Source: Owenia fusiformis (Eukaryota; Annelida; Polychaeta; Sabellida; Oweniidae). Taken from it: DNA of 64,000 nt. The translations under genes were made by a program, and so were the position numbers. Position 1 is the stretch's first letter; each line of letters starts with the position of its first letter. The stretch spans positions 366,730-430,729 of the forward strand of contig CAIIXF020000003.1 of assembly GCA_903813345.2 (NCBI GenBank), given 5' to 3'. The notes beneath the pieces are model-generated. The model was not told where the DNA came from, made no database searches, and saw only the letters and a program-made list of their open reading frames with translations. Positions 43,052-55,830 of the stretch are shown here, piece after piece.

Positions 43052-43850
43052 GTGCTAAAATATTATATCCAGGAGAGGAGGCAAACTTTTTTTTTTAATA
43101 CTGATGTTGCTAAAAAGTATTTTATGTGGAAAGAATGCTGTATTTTTATTACTTTATTACTAAACAAGTTTAGAAGGGGAACACCATGGACATTGTCCAC
43201 CTTCAAGAAAGATTGGGTGTTTGTTTTAAAGGAAAAGTGTATGGCAAAAATATGTCCTGGATGTAGAGGAGACTTCAATGACGAATTCATTATACTGAGA
43301 CACAGGGAGGAGTTTATTGCCGGAACTGACTACATAACTCCCATGGTATTGAGTGAGACTGGCAGACTACCAATGTCATATCATATTCATTTGAGTGCAA
43401 TTAAATACTGGACGCACATAAGCATGCTGCCAAAGACTTCTCTAATGAGCAAATTACTTTCACACATGAAACACAAAAAATACAGTCTGTGGTACAATTT
43501 CATTGCAAAGTCACTGCAAAGTATTGACATTGATATAAATGATGTTAAACTTCCTGATTCATCCTCAAAAAATACATTCTTAAAATCTGTTAAACAAAAA
43601 CTTATCACTAAATGCAGTGACCAGTGGAAGATGAAAAAAATAAACACTGGTAGCAAACCAAGTAACAATAGTAAAATGAGAACCTACGTAAAATTCAAAA
43701 ATAATATAAATCTTGAAGAATATCTCACTACTGAAACTAACTTTGAAAAAGAAAACTATTTACAAAACTGAGACTCAGTGACCATTCATTAGAGGTTGAA
43801 GCAGGAAGATACAAAAATAAAAATGTAGAAGAACGCATATGTACATACAT
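43052..43850 (+). pseudogene. chimeric frame: zinc-motif segment joined to a LINE C-terminal domain
   Basis: The 239-codon frame begins with a basic segment and KICPGCRGDFNDEFIILRHR (C-GC then H-rE, a motif of another multicopy element protein). From about residue 92 it reads ITPMVLSETGRLPMSYHIHL, then WTHISMLPKTSLMSKLLSHM, and later KMRTYVKFKNNINLEEYLTT. That is the region after the reverse transcriptase in several LINE families. A shift at about 43745 moves the rest (LRLSDHSLEVEAGRYKNKN, then EERIC) into another frame, matching the lR-s-H-l-iE-GRy------R-C motif. A join between two element proteins within one frame is unusual. Confidence 0.7.
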
Positions 43851-43855
43851 ATATG

Positions 43856-43979
43856 TATGAATCAGTACGTATTGAGCCATTTAATGATGAAGTTAATAGC
43901 AGATTCATGAGACGTCAACTTCCACTGATTTTATCATATGCCTGTACAATACATGAGTTACAAGGAAAAACATGTGACA
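43856..43979 (+). pseudogene. Helitron/PIF1-type helicase C-terminal motif
   Basis: The frame reads ESVRIEPFNDEVNSRFMRRQ, then LPLILSYACTIHELQGKTCD and a stop. R-Q-PL-L-ya-TIHk-QG-T-d is the last conserved helicase motif (VI region) of PIF1 family enzymes, including the helicase half of Helitron Rep/helicase. It starts directly after the LINE relic. It may be from the same or another Helitron as 33699-34910; the 9-kb separation gives no proof. Confidence 0.8.
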
Positions 43980-44162
43980 GAAACTGAGGGGGCAAGGGAG
44001 CTAACGAAATTATCAAATGTACTGATGATGTATTGACTGCTAAATAACCAATATGACTATTCAGGATGGGTTTAGGAAAATAAGAGAAGTTGAAAGATTA
44101 CAAGTTCTGCAAACATTTATAACTCTTTAGGAAATGTGAAGATTTGAATTCATGAATTGTGA
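43980..44162. other. no gene seen
   Basis: Short A+T-rich spacer. A GGGGGCAAGGGAG stretch follows the helicase stop. Confidence 0.4.
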
Positions 44163-44400
44163 TGCATTGATTGTTTGACATATACTGGTCTCAGCAAGAC
44201 AACAGTATTACAATCTATTCCTTACTTGAAAACAAAAAATATTCCAAACCCAGAACAAAGGAAGATGCAATTTTTATATTTTTAGTAAAAGTTAAAACAA
44301 ATGGTTTATTTTCTCATATAGCCATAGCCTTCTCTATGAACAAAAAAAAAATTTTCTTGCTCTTGACTATGGGATATATGCCATCATCAAGTTTTTAAAC
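44163..44400 (+). pseudogene. PIF/Harbinger-like transposase N-terminal helix-turn-helix relic (weak)
   Basis: One frame reads CLTYTGLSKTTVLQSIPYLK and a shifted frame RTKEDAIFIFLVKVKTNGLF then SHIAIAFSMNKKKI. The order (TGLs---f--l---L, then k-e--l-fLvklr-n-sf-hiA-aF-m) resembles the segment preceding the DDE domain in Harbinger-type (DDE_Tnp_4) transposases. No catalytic region is preserved. Confidence 0.4.
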
Positions 44401-44407
44401 ATGAACA

Positions 44408-44532
44408 GAAAGACCCGGGGGTACTCTACCAGAAAGACCCAAAGGTGCCCCACCAAAAAGACCTGAAGGTGCCCAACCAAAAAGACCTGAAGGTGCCCAA
44501 CCAAAAAGACCTGAAGGTGCCCAACCAAAAAG
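44408..44532. repeat. 24-bp tandem repeat, 5 copies
   Basis: AAAAAGACCTGAAGGTGCCC plus AACC is repeated, with the last three copies nearly identical and the first two more diverged. Confidence 0.95.
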
Positions 44533-46598
44533 ATGTTTTTCTGTCAGCGCATTGCTTTATTGTACACAGATTCCATAAGCTTGTATTCGCGAAAGTAACT
44601 AACGCCTGTCGGCTACTGGATTAACCTGTCTATGGGAACAAGAAGCCCCAGAATGGCTGGACAGCAGAGTTAAGAAATTCAAAGATGATACAGCCACAAG
44701 ATACATGAAACATTATCAAATAAATCAAAACATTTCAGATGAGGAACAATAAATGTCCTTGGCTTTTCCTTCTTTTACCAACACGCAGGCTCAACTATTC
44801 ACATTGAAAACAGTTGAATTTTCGACCAAAATCATGGATTGAGAGTGTCATACTGCTCCATTTTTTTTTCAAACTTGTTCCATTCAGTGCAAAGTAAAAT
44901 GAAAATGTTTTTCTGTCAGCACATTGCTTTATTTGCAGTCCCTAATTTTAGCGGCGTATGGATCCCCAGCTGTGAGAAGATATTTCCACAGCTTGTGACG
45001 CAAACCACACTAAAACGAGGGACGTGGAATAACAGAATAATGTACCAACAGACAGGCATTTTTGTTTTGTTTTGCTTTGAATGGAACACATTTGACGAAA
45101 AACAGAGCAATATGAAACTCACAATTGTTATCGGGAAGGTCGAAAATTCAAATTACCTTTTCAAGCTTCATAGTTGATAATAGAGACAAATGTGCTGTCA
45201 TTTGACATGGCATGTGAATAAATATATTTATAAAGCCCGAAATTATTAAAGATCCACCAAAAATACTTATATTGAAAAGATTTATTAATTATATTGGCAG
45301 AATACCAAAAATATACCACATGTACCAATATGCAACGGAGTGAAATAAGGTAACGGAGATTAACATCCACGCCTCGAGTTGACAGGGCCTTAAATGATGT
45401 GTCAGCGCTGCGGCAGCATGCTACGGGAGCGCTGCGGTAGCAGGCTGCCCGAGCCAGTAAATTTGTGTAAGGGACACTAGATGAGACCATACCACTAAAT
45501 CAGACAAAACCAAAGAAGAGACCACTGAAAAGAGGACGAAGGAAACCTAAATTCTGTCATAAGAAAAGGAAATATTCAAGGTAAAAACCATGTTGTTCTA
45601 CCATGTCGATAAATACTTTTTTCTCCATTGTGACTTTATCATTTTAAAAATTAATCAATGGAATTTCTTCATTTCTTATTTAAAATTAAGTTCAGTATAC
45701 GAGTCAGATATATTGGTACATGTAACATAGTAAAAACATATTAAAAACTTCATGTTTTAGACCATGTGAAGGAAGCCAACAAGAAGTATTTCTTCAAATC
45801 AAAAGACCACTCTCAGTAAAATGTACAGGATGAGAAATTAATGCTTCTTAGTTTTATTTGCTGAAGAGAAGGTTACTGGTTAGAAGGTGCGCAAACTGCC
45901 TGCATATTTAAAAATGGAAGACGGGGATGACACAACTCCAGTACCACAACACAACAAGTGCTACCTATAATGTAATTGTCCTAATCTAATCTAATCTTTG
46001 AAATTCTAGGTCGTATGTAGGTTTTATAAATAAGGCTTCTGATCAACTGAAAAACTCATTTTTTCTGCAATTGACAGGTTGGAGGTTGAGTTTCAAGGTA
46101 CAACAGTTTTATATACAACTATTCTTCCAAGAGTCACCAACGAGAAGACAGTTTCAGAAGGGAGCACAATATAGCTTTCACACACACATATACAGTGGCA
46201 ACTACTTCAGTGAAAAATAATGTGCTGTAATCAGATGATTTTCACAAGTCTGCATTAGGGGATTCAGTTTCACCATCTACATAGTGCATACTTTCTGGGG
46301 GATGATGTGCAACCAGAGCCTCTTGATTCTTCCACATTGGATTTTTGACTCCTCAAATTTCCTTATTTCACTGATTAATTTATTCTTATTTCTCAAACGA
46401 GTATGTGAAATAAATATACTAGTATGTGAATTGTATGATTCCATACAAAAGCCAGAAGTGTTAAGCTAGTCACAAAAGATCTAAAAAGAAATTGTCTGCT
46501 ATCAAAGATCACCCTCCTGACCAGCATATTATTGTTGTCATCACATGACATGATAAAAAGATTTAAAGGTATGTAGAAGACAAAATATGCTGAAGTAA
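44533..46598. other. no convincing gene; short internal repeats
   Basis: GATGTTTTTCTGTCAGCGCA at 44532 recurs as ATGTTTTTCTGTCAGCACAT at 44905, about 370 bp apart. The 112-codon frame at 44839-45177 has no motif. 45395-45450 is a G+C-rich patch with two diverged copies of AGCGCTGCGGCAGCATGCTA. The rest is A+T-rich. Confidence 0.45.
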
Positions 46599-47222
46599 TT
46601 GACAGGATACATGATCAACACTCTCATCTTCTATCTGCACTGTATGTACAGTGATCGCCTCTTATTAAAAGTGCTTGATCAAAGACTCGACAAGATGTAC
46701 AAAATCCAAAATGCTGGAGGAAAGGTATGTTTGTTTCTCTTCACCACCTTAATGTCATTTTACCTACAGATAGTATACCATATGCTGTATAAGAGACTCA
46801 AGATTCATTTGGTAACAGGATTCAGTGATTGACTCAACCAAAATACCTAAACTGAGTTGATAAATGAAGCAAAATCAAAAACCCGCCGAACAAAAATGCA
46901 TATTTCAGAATTTTTTCTGTTTTTGCCAAAACCACAAAATCAATATATCTTTGATTAATATACATACATAAATACTTAGCATTACATGCATATCAAACGT
47001 TCCAACTCCCCTTCAGTATCGAGTAAGGAGGATGTTATAAAAAAAATTATGATCAGCCAAGTGTGTGAATTTACCATGTGGATTCTAATGATATGTTCTT
47101 TGCATTTCAGAGTGGTTGGATTTACATGTATTCACTGTCCTTTATTACAAACTCTTAAATTTCAAAACATTATAAATCACCTTATAGAACATCATGAAGA
47201 AGAAGATGGGAAAGATTTTTGA
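46599..47222 (+). pseudogene. two possible exons, second with a C2H2-like finger
   Basis: The frame to 46727 ends DRLLLKVLDQRLDKMYKIQN then AGGK before a GTATGT donor. After TGCATTTCAG the next segment, from 47111, reads VVGFTCIHCPLLQTLKFQNI then INHLIEHHEEE, with C-x2-C-x13-H-x3-H spacing, one residue longer than a classical C2H2 finger. The phases do not match: the donor is phase 0, while the finger frame needs phase 2; the phase-0 frame gives SGWIYMYSLSFITNS and a stop. The finger is followed by coding-like frames up to 47420 with stops. Low confidence in any one model. Confidence 0.3.
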
Positions 47223-48125
47223 AAATAGAGGCAAATTTAGAATGATAACAAGACATTTTTTCTGGAATAATACCAAATGAAGTGAAATCAATAAATAAAC
47301 ACATAATTGTAGAAAGTGATAAATTTATGACAACTTCAGTGATTGACAACAATCGAATGAAATTATCCAAAATGTCTGATTCAACACCTACAAAATCAAA
47401 TAAAATTACCAATCGATGGGGACGATAACCCCATTTGACTTGTATCACGGAGATTGCCATTTTGCACGTCAATTGACATGAATCACGTCAATAAGCATAA
47501 TTTAACATGGGATCTGCCATTTTTGTTAAATTTCATGAAATTCATCAATTTTGACATCAAATTTTGACCCAATGTAATGGAGATATAACATTGAAATGTT
47601 GCGGACTTTATAGGGAATAGATTCAAGATACAGATTTATTTACCTTATCAGGATTTCTTTTGTTCCTGCTTAGAAAATAGTCGTTCAAACAAATATGGGG
47701 GTTAACAATTAAACCTATGAGGAAAACCACTGGTCCTTAACTTTTTTTGAGGAGTACATATTAAACACTGGATCTTCTAATTAACCTGGTGTTTCAAATT
47801 ATAAATCACAATGGACACATATATATATAATCTAAGTAATATTTCTCTTATAGTATGTAAAATTTTGGTAAACATCAATGATAATTGGAAATTTTACCTC
47901 ATCTTCAATGCAAGGCTAATTGCTGAACTCGGATACAAATGATTCACAAGAAACTGACCTGACCCAAACACCCAACGGCATGAGGAGGAAGTTCTGGTCA
48001 AATATCATTGGGATCACATTCATAGGCTAGGGAAAATAGACGTGTGTGCTCTTGAGAGTTCAGTATTTGCCTTCAATACATTGCATGATCAGCTTGAGGA
48101 ATGACACCATCTAGGTCTGGAAAAA
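47223..48125. other. no gene seen
   Basis: The frame 47240-47420 is partly coding-like (KSINKHIIVESDKFMTTSVI) after stops. Otherwise A+T-rich. Confidence 0.4.
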
Positions 48126-48269
48126 ACAAGGGATGCTTTAACGCTGTTGGTGGAGACACTTTCATTGGAAATCACTGACATGGCTGCCAATGAAGGAATA
48201 ACCACTCTTGTTCGACCACCTCACACCACCCAATACCTGCAGCAACTGGACAAGACATGCTTTTTTTAA
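48126..48269 (+). pseudogene. pogo-type DDE transposase fragment
   Basis: The frame reads LVETLSLEITDMAANEGITT, then LVRPPHTTQYLQQLDKTCF and a stop. This is the pattern H-s-h-s-e--d-a---gI---- -PpHTt--lQPLD-gvF of the DDE_1 domain of pogo/Tigger-type transposases, around the second catalytic Asp. The Asp-Asn-His of LLvDNH has become VET, so the catalytic residue is lost. Only about 45 residues survive. Confidence 0.75.
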
Positions 48270-49329
48270 TATTAATATGATTCTTACTCTAAAAAATAAA
48301 ACTCATTACATGAGTATTATGAATGTAGTTTAAATTGATATGACGACAACCTAAATGTTTATCCAAGCAGTTTTGAGATAAATTGATGGAACAGAAAAAT
48401 TTAGAGTTAAGGTTCATACTTTACATTCAATTTGATCTAAATGTCAGAAACTGATTCATGCTGACTAATCATATAATCGTAAATCTTACTGCATTAGTAT
48501 TTTGAATCTGCATTCACGAGATGACACTAGATAAATAAACAACTGGTGAGGTTACCACATTCTTTTCACTATCAGGTGGCACAGTATTTAAATAAAGGTC
48601 ACAAATTAATTCTCTCATCGTTAATCTCACTGCATTATTCATTTTAAATCACACCCTCCTTCCTGTATATTAAACTTGTGTTCATAACTGTTTATTTCTA
48701 TTTTTCAGATAGCAGCCAGTCCCTACTGACTCGAAAAGAACATAAACAACAAGTAAGTATTCCCATTAAATGCAATTTCAGGATTCCTTTAAAAAATTCT
48801 TATGCAGTTGGTCTTTGAATATTTTGAGTATTGTGTTTGGCTGATATAAATTAAATAATATTACCAGTCGAATATTTCTAGAATCATTAGATGGTGCAAC
48901 TGAAGTGGTACTGATTTCTTCTGTCATGAATGACTGCATTATTTTGTATAAAAAGTTTATGAATTACTACATGAATGATGTAACAATAATTCATGAATCA
49001 TTTGCGTGAAAAATGCATTGAAATTGCATTATTTTGCATGAATTACAACAGATGATGTTGAAGGACTCTTCAACTACTAGAAGGATGCTTGGAGGAGCCT
49101 TTACCCTCAAGAACTTCGGGGGACAGTGGAGAAAGATTTCAAGGTACATGCCCGTAAGACACTTTTCTCCAAGGGGGGTGCGGTTTTTAGCTTACTAAAG
49201 AGAATAAAAAAATTGTCATTTTTTTGCCGCGTAAATCAAATCGCGTAAGACAGAGGGGGGGGGGGGGGTCAGTTACTCCCTATATTGGTTTGGAAGTAAC
49301 AAATGCATGGCAACTTCCAAACGTTCCAA
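48270..49329. other. no gene seen
   Basis: A+T-rich. It includes runs of TGCATTATTTTGTATGAATT-like words between 48930 and 49060. Confidence 0.45.
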
Positions 49330-51190
49330 TTGTTTTGTGGGGGGTGTGAGGAGTGGTCCACTCCCCCTAGAAAATTTTACAGTTTTGAGATGCTATTTGG
49401 TGCTTTCTGGGCACTTACAAAGTGTAAGTTTCTAAGTAGTACGCCACCACCACAAGAATAAGAGTTGAGTGAATAAAAAACCGAGCATTCAGGGAGGTCT
49501 GGGGGTTCTCCCCCAGGAAAATTTTGAAATTTGGTTGTATTTGGAGCGAATTTGCAACCATCTGGTAAGCCTGTGCGTAAATCAATAAGAAAAATGTGAA
49601 ATTTTTCAAATTCTTTTGGGGGTGTCAAAGAGGATGAGAGGGTGAAGTGGGGTGGGGTGCCAGTAGGGGAGCAATGGGTTGTCACCCAGAAACATTGACC
49701 ATATCAAGGTGCTATTTGATGATGTCTGGGCACTTAAAAAATGTCTGAGACAATACATGAAATTCAGAATATTTTCTTTTGTTTTGTGGGGGATGTGAGG
49801 GGTAGCTAACTCTCCTAGAAAATTTTACAATTTAAAGATGATATTTGGTGCTTCTGGGCACTTTTAAAGTGTATTAGTCAATAAAAACATTGAAAAACAA
49901 TCACAATTTTTTTCAAATTTGGGGGGTGTCAAAGGGGGGGGGGGAGGGGTGCCAGAGGGGGAGGTGGCGCTCGGGTGCCAGAGGGGGAGCGAGTGTTTGT
50001 CCCCCATATCAAAATTTACAATATCAAGGTGGTATTCGATGAAGTTTGGGCACTTTAAAAGTGTCTGTGCCTAAAAGTGCCTATTTCCCAAGAAAATTTT
50101 ACAATTTTAAGATGCTATTTGGTGCTTTCTGGGCACTTTCAGAGGGTATGAGTCAATAAAAAAAATCTCAATTTTTTTTTGGGGGGGGTGTTAAGGGAGG
50201 GGGGCTGCCAGAGGGGGAGGTGGAGTGGGGATGCCAGAGGGCGAGTAAGTGTTAGTCTTCCAGAATCATTAACTTTATCAAGGAGCTATTTGATGATGTC
50301 TGGGCAATTTAAAAGTGTCTGAGACAATACATAAGACAAATTCAGAACTTTTCCATTGTTTTGTTTGGGGTGTGAGGGGTGGCCCACTCCCCCTAGAAAA
50401 TTTTACAATTTTACGACGCTATTTGGTGCTTTCTGGGCACTTTCAAAGTGTATGAGTCAATTAAAGAATTTGAGAAAATCACAATTTTTTTTGGGGGGGG
50501 GGTCAAGGAGGGGGGGGGTTATGCAAGTGCAAGATGCAAGGAGGGGGGGGGGGGGTTATGCAAGTGCAAGATGCAAGAGGGGGAGTAAGTTCCCCAGAAA
50601 CACTAACTATTTCAAGGAGCTATTTGATGATATCTGGGCACTTTAAAAGTGTCTGAGACAAAACTCTAAAATAAATTTAGAACTTTTCCATTGTTTTGTG
50701 GGGGGTGTGACAGGTGGTTAATACCCCTAGAAAATTTTACAATTTTACGACGCTATTTGGTGCTTTCTGGGCACTTTCAAAGTGTATGAGTCAATTAAAG
50801 AATTTGAGAAAATCACAATTTTTTTTTTGGGGGGGGGTCAAGGGGGGGGGGGTGCCAGAGGGGGGGGGGGGGGGTATGCAAGTGCAAGATGCAAGAGGGG
50901 GAGTAAGTCCCCCAGAAACACTAACTATTTCAAGGAGCTATTTGATGATATCTGGGCACTTTAAAAGTGTCTGAGACAAAACTCTAAAATAAATTTAGAA
51001 CTTTTCCATTGTTTTGTGGGGGGTGTGACGGGTGGTTAATACCCCTAGAAAATTTTATAATTTCAAGGTGCTATTTGGTGCTTTCTGGGTACTTTCAAAG
51101 TGTATGAGTCAATGAAAAAATTTTTCAAATTTTTTTTGGGGGGTGACAAAGGGGGGTGCGGTCGCACCCATCGCACCCCCCCATCTGACG
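49330..51190. repeat. about six copies of a 275-450 bp tandem repeat with long G runs
   Basis: CTAGAAAATTTTACAATTTT starts or near-starts recur at about 49364, 49815, 50090, 50389, 50725 and 51040. Each copy has CTATTTGGTGCTTTCTGGGC, then CAATTTTTTTTGGGGGGG and runs of 8-16 G, and a second half with GGAGCTATTTGATGATATCT. Copies 4 and 5 are most alike. Open frames within it are artefacts. The right edge has GGTGCGGTCGCACCCATCGC. Confidence 0.95.
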
Positions 51191-54065
51191 GCCCTGAGGT
51201 ACTGTTGTGCGTTTCGGCTTGTGTTTGCACGGGTTTATATCCAGAATAATTAATGTTAGACAAGGAAGATCCAATATCAGAGTTTCAACCTGAGATGTGT
51301 CTTCTTTGATGAAAGTGGAGTGACTCTCTGATTAGAATGCGTGATGTCAGTTATATACCCTCTCTGATATATCAAGGGTCTTAGAAGGAGTGCTTGATAA
51401 GCCTCCTAGATGTGCACCGCATACAAGCAGAGTTGACAGCTGCAACCTCAGCACCTAATACCCCTACATTGGATAGTGTTCGGATTATAATAAGCATTTT
51501 GGGTGCACAGTTTCCCACATACCAGTTCCTGCACTAGTAATAACCACTAGGCAAATTGAGAGACCAGTTAAATTTTATAAGAAACGAACAACAGAGAGAA
51601 AATTTTATTTGTCAATTGCTGTTTTTTAGACATTCTCTTCAAAATGTCTCATGTTAAAAGATTCAATATTGTACACTGCGCATCAATATAATGCAATTTA
51701 TGCCACATAAGTCAAATAAATGGGGTATAAAAACTTGGGGTTCAGCAGAAAAATATTACATATTGCACACTCCATGCCTCCTTTGTGACGTTTAAGTGCA
51801 TATGATCACATAGAATGCAATCATTTTAGATGTGAAGTCATTTAGAGCTACCTTAGAACAAAGAACAAAGCAAATGGAGAATTGCTTAGTTCTGCCTAAT
51901 ATCAATAATATCAATCAATATTGCTTAGTTTTGCCCTAATATCAAACAACAATGACCAATTCAATCGAAGGAACAGCATTAATGTACACAGCATTTCAGA
52001 AACACTGAAACACAAAGCAAAAAAATTGTTGACGCACTTAATGTGAATGGCATTCAAATAATCAGGTAAGATTTTGAATCTCAAAATTAACACATGCAAT
52101 ATAGGCTTGCTTTAACATTTTTACATTGTCACCAAATGTTGTTTTGACTGTTCCTATAAGCCATGATCACTTCAGGTATACAGTTTACCTGTAAGAGATG
52201 TTGATGAATAACTTATGCTGCAACAGTTCAAGAAAGAAACTCGCAAGAATATTTAATGGCCTCCTCTGTAAAGGTTTGTAAACTAATTGGGCCCTGCCTC
52301 CTGTTATATTTACAGATCATGGATGTTGCAAAAAAGGTTATGTCAACAGTAGACAACATCACATAAAATTAAGGCCAAAAAAAGCTGTTGTGGGTTGAGG
52401 GGGAAGAATGTCTTATGCAATGTATGGAAACGATGAATTCTCAGAAATGCAATGTAGCTGAGTGACTGATTAACATGATGAAGAGCTTTTTGTGTGGTGA
52501 AGGAATAATTGTCTGAAAGATTACCTGAAGATTTAGTGCTAAAAAGAATTCTACAAAATCGAATAAAAGAGAAAACAGAGTATATAATTCATACCATTGA
52601 AGTTTATATTGTGAAAAATGTACACACATGAGTAAATACAAGAACATAATGATGTTATTTGTAGAAAGGGGGATCATAACCAGTATTGATGATTATAACG
52701 ATATATTAGATCAAACATTACTGCAGCATAGTGTCAACAGAGCAATACATAGAGCTTATACAGGATGCTTCTTAATCAGATTATTACATTTTGTTGCTTT
52801 GGGTTGGGGATAAATACCTCACCCAATCAATTGTGCATTCTTCTTATTTAAAGGAGTCCTTATTTCCACCCTGTCTTGGAGAGTCAAAAGCAAACAGGGA
52901 AAAATAAAAAACCTACTACACAGTCGTGTGCTTGGGCATCAGAGGTAAGACATTACAAAATTAAAATTCTTAATTTCATCCTAGATTTTTACTTGTTAAT
53001 TAATTATTAACATCATGAAGTGTAAACATCACAAATGTGGAAATAAGACGCACAATCAAAGTATGAATTGGACCGGATCTGCAAAGGCTATGGAGCCTGC
53101 CAAAATTCTTTTATTCTATATTGCAGGGTTGAGTTTTTGTTCAAGAGGAGTGTTTGTTCAAGAGGAGTGTTTGTTCAAGAGAAGTACACGTAGGTGCCAT
53201 TTTGTAATTTATTCATGTTCAATTTGTTCTAGCCTCTAGTTTATGCTATATTTAAATTGCATGTGCATTAACTGCATTAACTAGTATAAATTTTAGAGAA
53301 GTCACACTTACCTGAAGTTGACCCTGTAAGAGGCTTGACTTGATGTTTTACATGGTTTCCAATACTAATTGCTCATCATGAAAGTGAAGCTATTTTTATC
53401 AATTGATTATTAATGATATTGTGGAAACATGTTAATCAAAATAAGTTTAATCTTACCACTGTTGTTGATAAAGTGAGCAATTTATAAAAAAAAATCTTAA
53501 ATATCTCTTCAAATTGTTTTTAGAGGAGCAATGTGCTGTCATTTACGAAGGAGTGTCAAATACTAAGGAGTATTATCCTAAAGAGAAAACACATGCTGTT
53601 CAGTATTTTCAGTATTTTGAAGACTAAGATTGGATTCATAAAATATATTTTCAACTACTTTTCAGAATTTTAAATGGTGAAATAAAATCCCCTCCCCCCA
53701 AAAAAGAATTAGTTAACAACTGTTTAGATTAAAGAAACCTTTGCACTTAAAATATCACCATCTCAATTCATTTGTGATACAGCATCTGCCCCTTTGTTAT
53801 AGTCACTGTTGGCCATGTTATTGTAAGACTTGAATATATAAGCACAAGTGCCAAGTGGGAAAGGTGACTTAAAATTAGAACCTAAAACTTAAAAGTAGAC
53901 CCTATATATCCCAAAACCATGATCAAACGTGAAAAGAAACGATGTCTAACATCCCCCTCCCCCAATCAAGAACCAATATCACAATCCAGGACCAGAACAC
54001 CAAGGGACATTTCATTCATACTGAAGTCATTACAATACATGTTGAAGAAAAATTGATATTGAGAC
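51191..54065. other. no convincing gene; small tandem repeat
   Basis: GTTCAAGAGGAGTGTTT repeats 2.5 times at 53139-53182. The 61-, 62- and 74-codon frames here have no motif. Otherwise A+T-rich, unique. Confidence 0.5.
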
Positions 54066-55070
54066 TTTTATACGGGAATGTATAATTCGCCGCCCCAACT
54101 ACGTGGATTGCCGCCTACCCAACACACCTTGCAGGGTCCAATTTTCTTCTGCATAATTATCACCAGAATAAGACTATTCAGCCAAGTAAATACTATTGGA
54201 AGTTAATCATTCATCCAAAAGTTGATATACTTTCACACGGATATCAGCTAGAAATCAATAGGTAGTGTTGAGGCAAAGTTGTATTTTTGAATGGGAAATC
54301 GCTCGATCAGTTTGAACTGGTACGCGTACAAAGTTGATGATCGAGTAGTCTGCTTACTTTGACCCACTACAAAACACCCCCGATTTTAAACTCCCAATTA
54401 ATGTTTCCTGCCCGCCTTACTAGAATCGTATTTAACAATTTGTAAGGTTTTTCATGCTGTTTCAGAAACGTGTATTAAATTCAATTGCATAATGTCCCAA
54501 ACGAATAAATCGATTTGTGTAAAAATTATAAGTTTTGATTGACATAAGAGGTGTTATTTAGTATCGCGCAACAAGGGTCAAGGTCATCAGAAAACGTGAG
54601 CGCAGCAGGTTTGTACTTTTGATTTTATAATTTTTGTATTTGGTATTCAAATTGCGACAATTTTTAAAACATCTATTAATTTGTGTAAAATCTCTCTTAT
54701 GTATTTGTAAATCAAAATCTGATTGGTGGGGCTCTCTAATCCTAGAAAAAATAAAGTATATTTTTAATCGTACACACCAGCTTTTCATTTGATATCAGTA
54801 GGGGATGATATATACACTGTCATTGCGATACATATCATGTTATGGAATGAAGCCGAATTTGTAAGCCTAGCGGTGATTGCGTAATCATTACATGGAATTG
54901 CCAGGTGATGCCACGCCCCCTCGATCGGAGTAACAGCTGTTGCCATGGTATACCATTATGTATTTTATGGCGATAGCTCAAGAAAAAATTAAATTAAGAC
55001 CCTGCAAGGTGAGTTGGGTAGGCGGCAATCCACGTACGTGGGGCGGCAAATTATACATTCCCTTTTATAC
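54066..55070. mobile_element. 989-bp DNA transposon with perfect 8-bp target duplication
   Basis: TTTTATAC occurs at 54066-54073 and at 55063-55070, immediately outside inverted ends. The element (54074-55062) begins GGGAATGTATAATTCGCCGC and ends with the complementary GGCGGCAAATTATACATTCCC; arms match for about 65 bp with few differences. An 8-bp duplication fits hAT or Merlin-type elements; the GG at the tip leans to Merlin. No transposase frame inside, so it is non-autonomous. The perfect duplication suggests fairly recent insertion. Confidence 0.92.
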
Positions 55071-55830
55071 TGGGTGGTCATATCATTAAGTTCTATGGGA
55101 AAACAGTGCTGTAGAAAGAAAGATAATTTTTCATTGATTGATGTCTTACATTTACATGGTGACACTATATACATGGTGTTCAGGAAGTAAGGTAATAGAT
55201 ATTGGCATTTCACCAATCAAAAGCTATGACCACCTGACTTCAGGTACTATAGTGGAGTAAGTAAAACAACATAGATTCTGTGAAAATATCACGAGAATCA
55301 AAAAGATATTGAAATGCTTGTATCATTTACCTTGTTTACTGAGCACTGTATATGTTGTTTAATGTTTTCTGTTATGTTGAAATTGTTCAGGCCTTACCAA
55401 GTTAATAATTTAACTAAAATAATAATAGGGTTATGGACTTAGTTTCTTTGTTACCAGTCTTGTCATTTGTAACTCATCTGCAAATGTGGAGAAAAACACA
55501 AAACACATTTTTCATTTGTTATTTTCCCAATCAAAAACCATCTTTTCATTTAATAAATTGGGGAAATGAATATTATTAAAGTGTACTAAAAGCTCCTCAT
55601 TATTACATGCTTTAGAGGAGTATTAGCACAGGCCCTTAGCACAGGATTTCATTCTGTGTTTTTATTAAGCCATTTATAGAATGTTACTTCCTCTTATTTG
55701 TTATTTGTACAACAGAAAATCATGTACTATTATATGGCCCCTATTTGTCCATTAATATTTAATGAAATGTACTACACGTCTGTGGAAAGCATTTCTGTAG
55801 CATTAAATAATTCTGGACAAAATTAGCAAT
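55071..55830. other. no gene seen
   Basis: A+T-rich sequence between the transposon and the repeat-protein frame. Confidence 0.5.

Noticed and set aside
49377-51263. Glycine-rich frames
   Set aside because: They translate G runs of the tandem repeat and differ between copies.
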